Source: DASPTT01 sp035623275
Lineage (GTDB): Bacteria; Actinomycetota; Acidimicrobiia; Acidimicrobiales; UBA8190
Assembly (NCBI GenBank): GCA_035623275.1
Contig: DASPTT010000161.1
Coordinates: 1-5,213, forward strand
Reading direction: 5' to 3'
DNA: 5,213 nucleotides
Of the stretch, positions 1-5,213 are shown one piece after another. The notes under the pieces were generated by a model. The model saw only the letters and a program-made list of their open reading frames with translations. It had not been told where the DNA came from and did not search any database. The position numbers were made by a program, and so were the translations under genes. Each line of letters starts with the position of its first letter. Within the stretch, counting starts at the first letter, position 1.

Positions 1-539
1 TGCGCGAGCTCGAGGAACAATTGGCGAAGACCGTCGAGCGCGCCGGTGCGCTGACCTTCGACGGATCGGCGGTCGACTATCCAGCGCCCGAGAAGTTCCC
101 GGGGCCCATCGCCCACAACGTCCTCCCTGTCGCCGGCGCAGTGGTGGACGACGGCTCCAACGAGACCAACGAGGAGCAGAAGCTCCGTGACGAGAGCCGC
201 AAGATCCTCTCCGTCCCCGGCCTCCCGGTGTCGGTGACCTGTGTGCGGGTCCCCGTGTTCTGTGGGCACAGCCTGTCGATCAACGCCGGTTTCGACCGTC
301 CCCTGAGCGTGGCGCGCGCCACCGAGCTCTTGCAGGACGCGCCGGGAGTCACCTTGGCGGAGATGCCGATGCCCCTGAAGGCGGCGGGCATCGACCCCAC
401 CCTCGTCGGACGGCTCCGAGTGGACCCGACCGTGGCGCACGGGCTGGCCCTGTTCGTATCGGGCGACAACCTGCGCAAGGGCGCCGCGCTCAACGCGGTG
501 CAGATCGCCGAGGCCGTCCTCGAGCGCCGCGCCGGCTGA
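1..539 (+). CDS. asd: Aspartate-semialdehyde dehydrogenase, C-terminal half (5' end outside window)
   Basis: This enzyme reduces aspartyl-4-phosphate to aspartate semialdehyde with NADPH in the cytoplasm, the branch point to lysine/diaminopimelate, threonine and methionine. The open frame enters from the left edge (first full codon at base 3), so the TTG at 21 is an internal Leu codon, not a start. About 178 codons are present, roughly half the usual length of about 340. The N-terminal NADP-binding domain and the catalytic Cys lie upstream of the window. Visible family features are the segment IAHNVLPVAG, then a conserved NEEQKLRDESRKIL helix, then RVPVFCGHSLSIN. In that last motif the Arg (codon 246-248) and the His (267-269) are seven residues apart, matching the substrate-binding Arg and active-site His of E. 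coli Asd (Arg267/His274). The C-terminal GDNLRKGAALNAVQIAE is typical. It ends in TGA, 8 nt from the convergent phoU stop. The residue before GHS is Cys, where I recall Thr in mycobacterial homologues. Identification is firm. Confidence 0.95.
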   Translation, partial: RELEEQLAKTVERAGALTFDGSAVDYPAPEKFPGPIAHNVLPVAGAVVDDGSNETNEEQKLRDESRKILSVPGLPVSVTCVRVPVFCGHSLSINAGFDRPLSVARATELLQDAPGVTLAEMPMPLKAAGIDPTLVGRLRVDPTVAHGLALFVSGDNLRKGAALNAVQIAEAVLERRAG

Positions 540-547
540 TCCCGCGC

Positions 548-1246
548 TCAGTTCCAGCCGGTGCCCTTGGTGCGCCCGGCCAAGACGGAGATGCGCCGGG
601 CCAGGTTGACCGCGTGATCGCCGAATCGTTCGTAGAAGCGCGCCACCAACGCCGCTTCGATGGCGACGGGAAGGGACATCGACCCGCTGGCGATCTCGGC
701 GGTGAGCATGACGTGCAGCTCGTCGAGCTCGTCGTCGAGGGACTCGACGTGGTCGGCCACGTCGGGCAGTCGGTCGGCGTAGGCGTCGGCCGTGGCCCGC
801 CACATGTCGCAGGCCACCTCGCCCATCTGCTCGATCAGCCCCCGGGCGCGAGGCGAGAGCTCGACACCGAGGCCCCGCCCGGCTCGGCGTGCCACGTGCT
901 CGGCCAGGTCGCCGCTGCGCTCGAGCTCGGGAAGCATGCGCAGGACGGCCACCAGGTAGCGCAGCTCGTCGGGCCCCGTGGCGCGCTGGGCGAGCTGGCG
1001 CTGGGCCAGCTCCTCCACCCGGCGGTAGAGGGTGTCGATCATCTCGTCGCTCTCGGCCAGCACCCGGGCCGCTTCGCGGTCGCCGGCGAGGAGCGAGTGC
1101 GTGGCGCCGGCGACGCCCTCGCCCACGAGCGCGAACAGCTGGATGATCTCGCGGTCGATCCGCTCGAGGCCCTCGGTGACCTCGTCGGGGGCGACGTCGC
1201 CGGGCTCCGGTGCGCCGGCGGCGTGCAGTGTGAATCGGCCGGGCAT
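548..1246 (-). CDS. phoU: PhoU-family phosphate transport/signalling regulator
   Basis: PhoU proteins are cytoplasmic, all-helical regulators that couple the Pst phosphate transporter to the PhoR sensor kinase and restrain phosphate uptake and the Pho regulon when phosphate is plentiful. The 232-residue product is the usual length and shows two tandem three-helix repeats. Each repeat carries the family's metal-binding E(D)xxxD signature: ERSGD at residues 109-113, within LPELERSGDLAEHVARR, and ERFGD at 206-210, within the classic FYERFGDHAVNLARRI. The ATG is the first possible start in frame: the next upstream in-frame codon of note is a TAG at 1292-1294, with no ATG, GTG or TTG between. No good Shine-Dalgarno sequence precedes it, but a TACGGT box sits 6 nt upstream, suggesting a leaderless message. 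No pstSCAB, phoR or phoB gene is visible, so its partners must lie elsewhere or outside the window. The family call is firm; the exact role in this organism is inferred. Confidence 0.93.
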   Translation of the reverse strand: MPGRFTLHAAGAPEPGDVAPDEVTEGLERIDREIIQLFALVGEGVAGATHSLLAGDREAARVLAESDEMIDTLYRRVEELAQRQLAQRATGPDELRYLVAVLRMLPELERSGDLAEHVARRAGRGLGVELSPRARGLIEQMGEVACDMWRATADAYADRLPDVADHVESLDDELDELHVMLTAEIASGSMSLPVAIEAALVARFYERFGDHAVNLARRISVLAGRTKGTGWN

Positions 1247-1252
1247 GGGGCC

Positions 1253-1258
1253 ACCGTA
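1253..1258 (-). promoter_or_regulatory. Putative -10 box (TACGGT) of phoU, leaderless arrangement
   Basis: Read on the - strand, TACGGT is followed by exactly six bases and then the phoU ATG. This fits the actinobacterial -10 consensus TAnnnT with its last T at -7, which would put transcription start on the A of the ATG. I see no convincing -35 hexamer, as is common for this promoter type. TAnnnT is a weak pattern that arises by chance. Support comes from the precise spacing and from similar boxes before two other genes in this window. Confidence 0.45.
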
Positions 1259-1327
1259 GCCCCGGGGCCCGGCGGCGGCGAGGGCGTTCGCCTACCGATG
1301 CCCGAGCCGGCCACCAGGTCGGCGACC

Positions 1328-1344
1328 GTGCTCGAGACGAGCAC
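1328..1344 (-). terminator. Small perfect hairpin downstream of ndh (possible terminator or pause site)
   Basis: GTGCTCG and CGAGCAC form a perfect 7-bp inverted repeat around a 3-nt loop, about 100 nt after the ndh stop on the - strand. No T-rich tract follows, so a classical Rho-independent terminator is not supported. It could act as a U-less terminator, a polymerase pause or an RNA 3' stabiliser. It could also be chance in GC-rich DNA. Confidence 0.3.
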
Positions 1345-1445
1345 CCTCGCCCGCCTCGGCCTGGGCCGCCACCCCGGCGCACGAGGTGCTGGAGGTCTTC
1401 GAGTGCTCGGCGTGCTGCGTCTCGGGGAGGTCCATGCCGGAGGGG

Positions 1446-2705
1446 TCAGGGATCCGTCTCGGCGTCGGCGACGATCAGCCGGGGGCCCGACGGCCAGTCG
1501 AGATAGCGCCAGAACCAGTTCACGAGCACGGTCAAGCGGTTGCGGAACCCGATCAGGTACACGAGGTGGAGCCCCAGCCAGGCCAGCCACCCGAGCGTGC
1601 CGCGGATGACGGGCCCGCGGCGCAGCTGGGCGACCGCGGCGCGCCGGCCGATCGCCGCCATGATCCCCTTGTCGACGTAGACGAAGGGGGTGGTGGGCTC
1701 GCCCGCCAGCCGGTGCAGGACCTGGCGCGCCGCGTGGTCACCCGACTGGATCGCCACCTGGGCGAGCTGCGGGCACGGGCCCAGCCCGGGGCCGAGGGGG
1801 ACCATGGCCGCGTCGCCCGCCACCGAGATCTCGGGGTGACCGGCGACCGACAGGTCCGGGCAGACCTCGACGCGCCCGCCGCGCCCGCGGGCCGCAGGCA
1901 GCGAAGCGGCCAGCGTGCCGTCCACCGTGACGCCGCCGGCCCACACGACGGCGGCTGCGGCCAGGAACTCGCCGTCGGCGAAGCGCACGCCTTGTGCCGT
2001 CACCTCGTCGACGGGATGCTCCAGCCGGATCTCCACGCCGCGGGCGCGTAGGGTCTCCGCCGCGTAGCGGCCGGCCTCCTCACGGAACCCGGGGAGCACG
2101 CGCCCGCCGGCGTCCACCAGGACGACGCGCGACCGGCGGGGATCGATGCGCAGGCGGTCGCGCCGGATGCACACGTCGAGCAGCTCGACGAGCGCACCCG
2201 CCGTCTCGACCCCGGTGGGCCCGGCGCCGACGACCACGAACACGGGGGCCCCGCCGTCGAAGGCCTCGGGGTGGGCGTCGGCCGCCTCCAAGGTGGCCAG
2301 CAGGTGGTTGCGCAGCCGGCGTGCGTCGCCGAGCGTGTAGAGGGGCCGGGCGTGCTCCGACGCGCCGGCGATGCCGAAGAACTGCGCGGCCGCACCCGTG
2401 GCCAGGATGAGGTGGTCGTAGCCGAGCGAGTCGCCGTTGCCGAGGGTGAGCGCGCGCCGCGTCGTGTCGACGGTGCTGACACGGCCGTGGCGGAAGGTGA
2501 CGTTGGGCTCGCGCCCGAAGACGGTGCGCACCGGATACGCGACGTCGGCCGGCTCCAGGCCGGCGGTCGCCACCTGGTACAGCAGCGGCTGGAAGGTGTG
2601 GAAGTTGTGCTGGTCGACCAGCGTCACCTCCACCGCGTGGCCGCCGAGGCGCCGGGTCGCGGCGAGGCCGGCGAAGCCCCCGCCGACCACCACGACGCGA
2701 TCCAC
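1446..2705 (-). CDS. ndh: Type II NADH:quinone oxidoreductase (NDH-2)
   Basis: NDH-2 is a single-subunit, non-proton-pumping flavoenzyme on the cytoplasmic face of the membrane that passes electrons from NADH through FAD to quinone. The 419-residue product has two Rossmann folds. An FAD-binding VVVVGGGFAG lies at residues 4-13, with acidic Asp31 ending the second strand; ATG follows at 102-104. An NADH-binding VVVGAGPTGVE lies at 157-167, with Asp198 at the end of its second strand, favouring NADH over NADPH. The flavin AGDAA motif is at 296-300. The quinone-site AQxAxQ motif appears as AQVAIQ at 315-320, and DKGIMAAIGRRAAVA at 345-359 is also typical. A hydrophobic aromatic tail at 371-402 (LGWLAWLGLHLVYLIGF, then VNWFWRYL) is the expected membrane anchor. 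Start is GTG, immediately before the first beta strand; no other start lies upstream in frame for 25 codons. It follows the E1 gene by 70 nt and is probably co-transcribed with it. Identification is firm. Confidence 0.93.
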   Translation of the reverse strand: MDRVVVVGGGFAGLAATRRLGGHAVEVTLVDQHNFHTFQPLLYQVATAGLEPADVAYPVRTVFGREPNVTFRHGRVSTVDTTRRALTLGNGDSLGYDHLILATGAAAQFFGIAGASEHARPLYTLGDARRLRNHLLATLEAADAHPEAFDGGAPVFVVVGAGPTGVETAGALVELLDVCIRRDRLRIDPRRSRVVLVDAGGRVLPGFREEAGRYAAETLRARGVEIRLEHPVDEVTAQGVRFADGEFLAAAAVVWAGGVTVDGTLAASLPAARGRGGRVEVCPDLSVAGHPEISVAGDAAMVPLGPGLGPCPQLAQVAIQSGDHAARQVLHRLAGEPTTPFVYVDKGIMAAIGRRAAVAQLRRGPVIRGTLGWLAWLGLHLVYLIGFRNRLTVLVNWFWRYLDWPSGPRLIVADAETDP

Positions 2706-2714
2706 GTCGCGATG

Positions 2715-2742
2715 CTGGCGCGCCGGGTGCTCGGCGCGCCAG
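2715..2742 (-). promoter_or_regulatory. Perfect 11-bp inverted repeat just upstream of the ndh start
   Basis: On the - strand the arms CTGGCGCGCCG and CGGCGCGCCAG flank the 6-nt loop AGCACC, with no mismatch and nearly all G-C pairs. In RNA this would be a very stable hairpin. Its near edge is 9 nt before the ndh GTG, where a Shine-Dalgarno sequence would normally lie, and I see no good Shine-Dalgarno there. It begins 33 nt after the E1 stop. No T-run follows, so it is not a standard terminator. It may limit ndh translation, stabilise the E1 mRNA end, or bind a protein as DNA. The structure is seen; the role is inferred. Confidence 0.5.
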
Positions 2743-2775
2743 ACGGCGGCCGCGGGCTCGCGCCCACCCTCGTGT

Positions 2776-4980
2776 TCAGGCCTGCGTCACCCGCTGCGCC
2801 CCGGCCACGATGTCGCCGACCTGGGGCAGCACCGCCTGTTCCATCGTCGGCTCGTAGGGGACGAAGGTGTCGGTGGCGGCCACCCGGCCGACGGGCGCGT
2901 CCAGCGCCCAGAAGCAGTGCTCGGCCACGTGCGCGGCGACCTCGGCGCCGAAGCCCCCGGTCAGGGTGTCCTCGTGGACCACGAGCAGGCGGCTCGTGCG
3001 CTCCACCGAGGCGCACACCAGCTCGCGGTCCCACGGCGAGACGGTGCGCAGGTCGATGACCTCGGCCTCGCACCCCTCTGCAGCGAGCTGCTCGGCTGCC
3101 TCGAGGGACTTCTGCACCGTCGCCCCCCACGTCACGACGGTGAGGTCGCGCCCGGGCCGCACGATGGCGCCGCGGCCGAAGGGGATGGTGAAGCCTGACG
3201 GGGGCATCGGGTCGGCCGCGTAGCGCTGGCGGTAGAGGTGCTTGTGCTCGAGGAAGAGCACGGGGTCGCCGGCGGTGAAGGCGGAGCGCAGGAGCCCCAC
3301 CGCGTCCCGGGCTCGGGAGGGCATGACCACGAGGAGGCCCGGCGTGTGGGCGAAGATCGACTCGCCGCTCTGGGAGTGCCAGATGGCGCCGCCGGTCAGG
3401 TACCCGCCGATGGCGACGCGCACGACGATCGGGCAGCTGAACGCGCCGTTGGAGCGCCACCGGATGGTGGCCGCCTCGCTGCGCAGCTGCTGCATCGCCG
3501 GCCAGATGTAGTCGAAGAACTGGATCTCGGCGCACGGCCGCAGCCCGCGGATCGCCTGGCCGACGGCCCGGCCCACGATGTTGGACTCGGCGAGGGGCGT
3601 GTTGTAGCAGCGCGCCGAGCCGAAGCGCCGCTGCAGGCCCTGGGTGACGCCGAAGACGCCCCCCTTGCCTTCCACGTCGGCCAGGACCCGCTCGTCCGCG
3701 TCGGCGACGTCCTCACCGAACAGCCGGATGCGCTCGTCGGCGCCGAACAGCTCGTGGAGCGCGGCCCGGATCGCCTCCGCCATCACCAGCGGCTCGCCCG
3801 TGCCCGTCGCCCCGGCCGCGTCGCCCCGCGCGCCCGCGCGGGCGAGCACCACGCTCGTCGGCCCCACCACGTTGTCCGTGACCCGCGCCGGATCGGGCCG
3901 TGGCGCGGCGAGCGCCGCGTCGGCGGCGGCGGCCACCTCGGCCCGCGCCGCCTCGCGCATGGCCGCGGCGCCGTCGGGGTCGAGCACGCCCGCGTCGATC
4001 AGGGCGCGTTCGAGGGTGTCGATGGGGTCGTGGGCCGCTTCGTCGGCGAGCTCGGCCGCGTCGCGATACTTGCTCTGGGCGTCGGCCGAGGAGTGCGAGT
4101 AGGGGCGGGTGACCCGCGCGTGGAGCAGGCCCGGCCCCTCACCGGCGCGCACGCGGGCGATGGCGCGCGCCCCCTTGGCGCGGCAGGTCGCGTAGTCCCA
4201 GCCGTCCACCTTGGTCACGGCCAGGCCGCGAAAGCCACGCACGAGCTCGCTGACGGGGGCGGGCGCCTGGTCCTCGGCGCGTACCGAGATGGCGTACCCG
4301 TTGTCCTCGACGACGTAGAGCACGGGCAGGTGCAGGCGGCAGGCCGTGTTGAGGCTCTCCCAGAACTCGCCCTCGGAGGTGGCCCCTTCGCCGAGCGACA
4401 CGTAGGTGATCTCGTCGCCCACCGCCTCGCAGCCGGGCAGGCCGGGACGGCGCACGATGTAGCGAGACGCCTCCGCGCACCCCACGGCGGGGATGCACTG
4501 GCTGCCGGTCGGGCTGGACTGCGTGACGACGTGGCGAGCGGCGTCGCCGAAATGGCACGGCATCTGCCGGCCCCCCGATGCCGGGTCCTCGGCCGAACCC
4601 ACCGCCTGGAGCAGCATGGCCAGGGGCGACACCCCGAGCGCCAGCACCAGTGCCCGGTCGCGGTAGTAGGGGAAGAACCAGTCGCTGCCCGAGCGCAGCG
4701 ACCGGGCGAGCGCGGTCAACAGGACCTCGTGGCCCGCGCCCGAGATCTGGAAGTAGACCCGGCTCTGCTTCTGCAGGAGGATCTCGCGGTCGTCGAGCGC
4801 GCGCGACACCAGTGCCGTGTGGAAGTCCGCGAGCAGCTCGTCGGCGGGGAAGGCGTGCAGCGGGCTTCGCCGGGTCGGGGCGCCGGGGCGGCGGCGCCCG
4901 ATGGAGGGCGGCCCCGGCGCGCTCGCCCCGTTGCCGGTCGGCGGCCCCTTCGTTGCTCGCGCCCCTGCGGCCTTGCGCAC
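2776..4980 (-). CDS. Fused 2-oxoacid dehydrogenase E1 (alpha-beta in one chain), thiamine-diphosphate dependent
   Basis: E1 decarboxylates a 2-oxoacid (branched-chain type or pyruvate) on thiamine diphosphate and acylates the lipoyl group of E2. Here both usual subunits are in one 734-residue protein. Residues 1-40 are Pro/Arg/Gly-rich and outside the fold. The alpha part (about 45-355) carries GEGATSEGEF at 197-206, EDNGYAIS at 225-232, and the active-site loop RPYSHSSADAQSKYR at 292-306 with His296. An Ala-rich region of about 40 residues (355-395) links to the beta part: pyrimidine-binding domain about 396-580 with FGEDV (421-425), TPLAE with catalytic Glu465, and HSQSGESIFAHTPGL with His535; then the C-terminal transketolase-like domain, about 598-725. 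The HSQS-AHTPGL loop resembles branched-chain E1 beta more than pyruvate E1, but substrate is unproven. GTG 4980 is the only ATG/GTG/TTG start between the upstream in-frame stop (5056-5058) and residue 58. No E2 or E3 is nearby. Confidence 0.92.
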   Translation of the reverse strand: MRKAAGARATKGPPTGNGASAPGPPSIGRRRPGAPTRRSPLHAFPADELLADFHTALVSRALDDREILLQKQSRVYFQISGAGHEVLLTALARSLRSGSDWFFPYYRDRALVLALGVSPLAMLLQAVGSAEDPASGGRQMPCHFGDAARHVVTQSSPTGSQCIPAVGCAEASRYIVRRPGLPGCEAVGDEITYVSLGEGATSEGEFWESLNTACRLHLPVLYVVEDNGYAISVRAEDQAPAPVSELVRGFRGLAVTKVDGWDYATCRAKGARAIARVRAGEGPGLLHARVTRPYSHSSADAQSKYRDAAELADEAAHDPIDTLERALIDAGVLDPDGAAAMREAARAEVAAAADAALAAPRPDPARVTDNVVGPTSVVLARAGARGDAAGATGTGEPLVMAEAIRAALHELFGADERIRLFGEDVADADERVLADVEGKGGVFGVTQGLQRRFGSARCYNTPLAESNIVGRAVGQAIRGLRPCAEIQFFDYIWPAMQQLRSEAATIRWRSNGAFSCPIVVRVAIGGYLTGGAIWHSQSGESIFAHTPGLLVVMPSRARDAVGLLRSAFTAGDPVLFLEHKHLYRQRYAADPMPPSGFTIPFGRGAIVRPGRDLTVVTWGATVQKSLEAAEQLAAEGCEAEVIDLRTVSPWDRELVCASVERTSRLLVVHEDTLTGGFGAEVAAHVAEHCFWALDAPVGRVAATDTFVPYEPTMEQAVLPQVGDIVAGAQRVTQA

Positions 4981-4988
4981 CGCATCCG

Positions 4989-4994
4989 ACGCTA
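4989..4994 (-). promoter_or_regulatory. Putative -10 box (TAGCGT) of the E1-ndh operon
   Basis: On the - strand TAGCGT lies eight bases before the E1 GTG, so transcription would begin at or within two bases of the start codon. A GAGAGG further upstream is about 15 nt from the GTG, too far for a normal Shine-Dalgarno. An out-of-frame ATG at 4983-4985 would fall outside such a transcript, which removes a competing start. No clear -35 is seen. Confidence 0.4.
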
Positions 4995-5082
4995 CCCTCT
5001 CGCCCCGCCCACCGGTGCCCGGGCGGCCCCGTCTGACCTGGGAAAACGGCGGGGGTCACCAGGCGCCGACACACCCCACCGT

Positions 5083-5088
5083 TACGCT
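5083..5088 (+). promoter_or_regulatory. Putative -10 box (TACGCT) of the rightward gene, leaderless arrangement
   Basis: TACGCT is followed by exactly six bases and then the ATG at 5095, the same geometry as before phoU. This places the expected transcription start on the A of the ATG. No purine-rich Shine-Dalgarno lies within the usual distance; the bases before the ATG are C-rich. No convincing -35 is seen. Confidence 0.45.
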
Positions 5089-5094
5089 CGCCTC

Positions 5095-5213
5095 ATGGCG
5101 ATCGGACTGGTGGTCGGCCTCGTGGCCGGCGCAGCGGCGGGTGTGGCGGTCACCTGGGCCGTCGTGTCGGCGCGCGCCTCGGCGCGCGCCGCGCAGGACC
5201 GGGCAGAGGGCGG
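5095..5213 (+). CDS. N-terminus of a membrane-anchored protein, possibly RmuC-like (cut by window edge)
   Basis: Thirty-nine codons are visible before the window ends. The product starts MAIGLVVGLVAGAAAGVAV and forms one hydrophobic segment at about residues 2-24, with no charged residue until Arg27. It is followed by an Ala/Arg-rich stretch that looks like the beginning of a polar or coiled-coil region (SARASARAAQDRAEG). A single N-terminal anchor followed by an Ala-rich coil is the layout of RmuC proteins, which limit DNA inversions and recombination, but also of many unrelated membrane proteins. No diagnostic domain is inside the window, so the RmuC idea is only a guess. The ATG choice is supported by the TACGCT box 6 nt upstream. 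The gene diverges from the E1 gene across 114 nt. Confidence 0.6.
   Translation, partial: MAIGLVVGLVAGAAAGVAVTWAVVSARASARAAQDRAEG
5167..5190 (+). repeat. Tandem 12-bp direct repeat inside the rightward gene
   Basis: The 12-mer TCGGCGCGCGCC occurs twice in a row and in frame, encoding Ser-Ala-Arg-Ala twice, just after the membrane segment. It could come from slippage duplication in GC-rich DNA. A whole-unit copy change would keep the frame. Confidence 0.7.

Larger units (their letters stand above)
1247..1445. other. Intergenic spacer between ndh and phoU
   Basis: This 199-nt stretch separates the ndh stop from the phoU start, which is long for a within-operon gap. It holds the putative phoU -10 box, a 7-bp hairpin (1328-1344) and a palindromic GCCCCGGGGC (1259-1268). 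A 47-codon frame on the - strand (1292-1435) has no recognisable motif or ribosome-binding site and I do not call it a gene. I see no RNA gene. The spacing and promoter-like box suggest phoU is transcribed separately from ndh. Confidence 0.5.
4981..5094. promoter_or_regulatory. Divergent promoter region between the E1 gene and the rightward gene
   Basis: This 114-nt gap is the only space for promoters of two diverging genes. It contains a TAnnnT box facing each way (4989-4994 and 5083-5088). It also has a palindrome CACCGGTG (5010-5017) and separated half-sites TGACC (5034-5038) and GGTCA (5054-5058) that could form an operator with a 15-nt gap. The half-sites are too short to assign to any regulator. 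Confidence 0.5.

Noticed and set aside
532..561. A possible stem (CCGGCT with AGCCGG) spanning the convergent ends of asd and phoU, as a bidirectional terminator.
   Set aside because: The stem is only 6 bp with an 18-nt interior, there is no T-tract on either strand, and it lies mostly within coding sequence.
1292..1435. A 47-codon open frame on the - strand between ndh and phoU, in the same frame as phoU and ending in TAG.
   Set aside because: It has no recognisable motif, no ribosome-binding site, no promoter-like box at its ATG and a composition like translated GC-rich spacer. An open frame of this length is common by chance at this base composition.
614..1609. A long + strand open frame opposite phoU, the spacer and the end of ndh.
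   Set aside because: It is antisense to two confidently identified genes, its product is low-complexity and matches no family I recognise. High G+C makes such long antisense frames expected.
2746..2753. Palindrome GCGGCCGC near the ndh hairpin as a second regulatory site.
   Set aside because: Eight-base GC-only palindromes are frequent in such G+C-rich DNA, and nothing else supports a function.
4716..4985. An ATG-started - strand frame beginning 5 nt before the E1 GTG and overlapping its N-terminal region.
   Set aside because: Its product is Arg/Pro-rich with no family features, while the GTG frame encodes a complete conserved E1. The GAGAGG upstream of the ATG is well spaced for it, but that is probably coincidence.

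Overview
The window is a strongly G+C-rich bacterial chromosome segment. All four completed genes stop with TGA, and two of the five genes start with GTG. The protein families and the TAnnnT boxes set directly against start codons suggest an actinobacterium, possibly a deep or uncultured lineage such as Acidimicrobiia. That placement is an inference from style, not a marker-based assignment.

Layout, left to right: (1) the 3' half of asd (aspartate-semialdehyde dehydrogenase) on the + strand, ending at 539. (2) Convergent to it, 8 nt away, a PhoU-family phosphate regulator on the - strand (548-1246). (3) A 199-nt spacer (1247-1445) with a small perfect hairpin and a promoter-like box abutting phoU. 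(4) A type II NADH:quinone oxidoreductase on the - strand (1446-2705, GTG start). (5) A 70-nt spacer holding a perfect 11-bp, 6-nt-loop hairpin just before the ndh start. (6) A 734-codon 2-oxoacid dehydrogenase E1 on the - strand (2776-4980), with alpha and beta subunits fused in one chain. (7) A 114-nt divergent intergenic region. (8) The first 39 codons of a + strand membrane-anchored protein (5095 to the window edge), possibly RmuC-like.

The fused E1 and ndh genes are probably co-transcribed. E1 feeds a 2-oxoacid dehydrogenase complex whose E3 step makes NADH, and NDH-2 oxidises NADH to reduce quinone, so the pair makes metabolic sense. No E2 or E3 gene lies in the window. PhoU is on the same strand but appears to have its own promoter, and no pst or phoB/phoR gene is visible.

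I found no RNA gene, CRISPR array, insertion sequence or phage gene, and no convincing unknown system. The points most worth a second look are the E1 fusion with its altered thiamine-diphosphate motif, the hairpin that occupies the usual ribosome-binding position of ndh, and the repeated arrangement of TAnnnT boxes 6-8 nt before start codons, which predicts leaderless transcripts.
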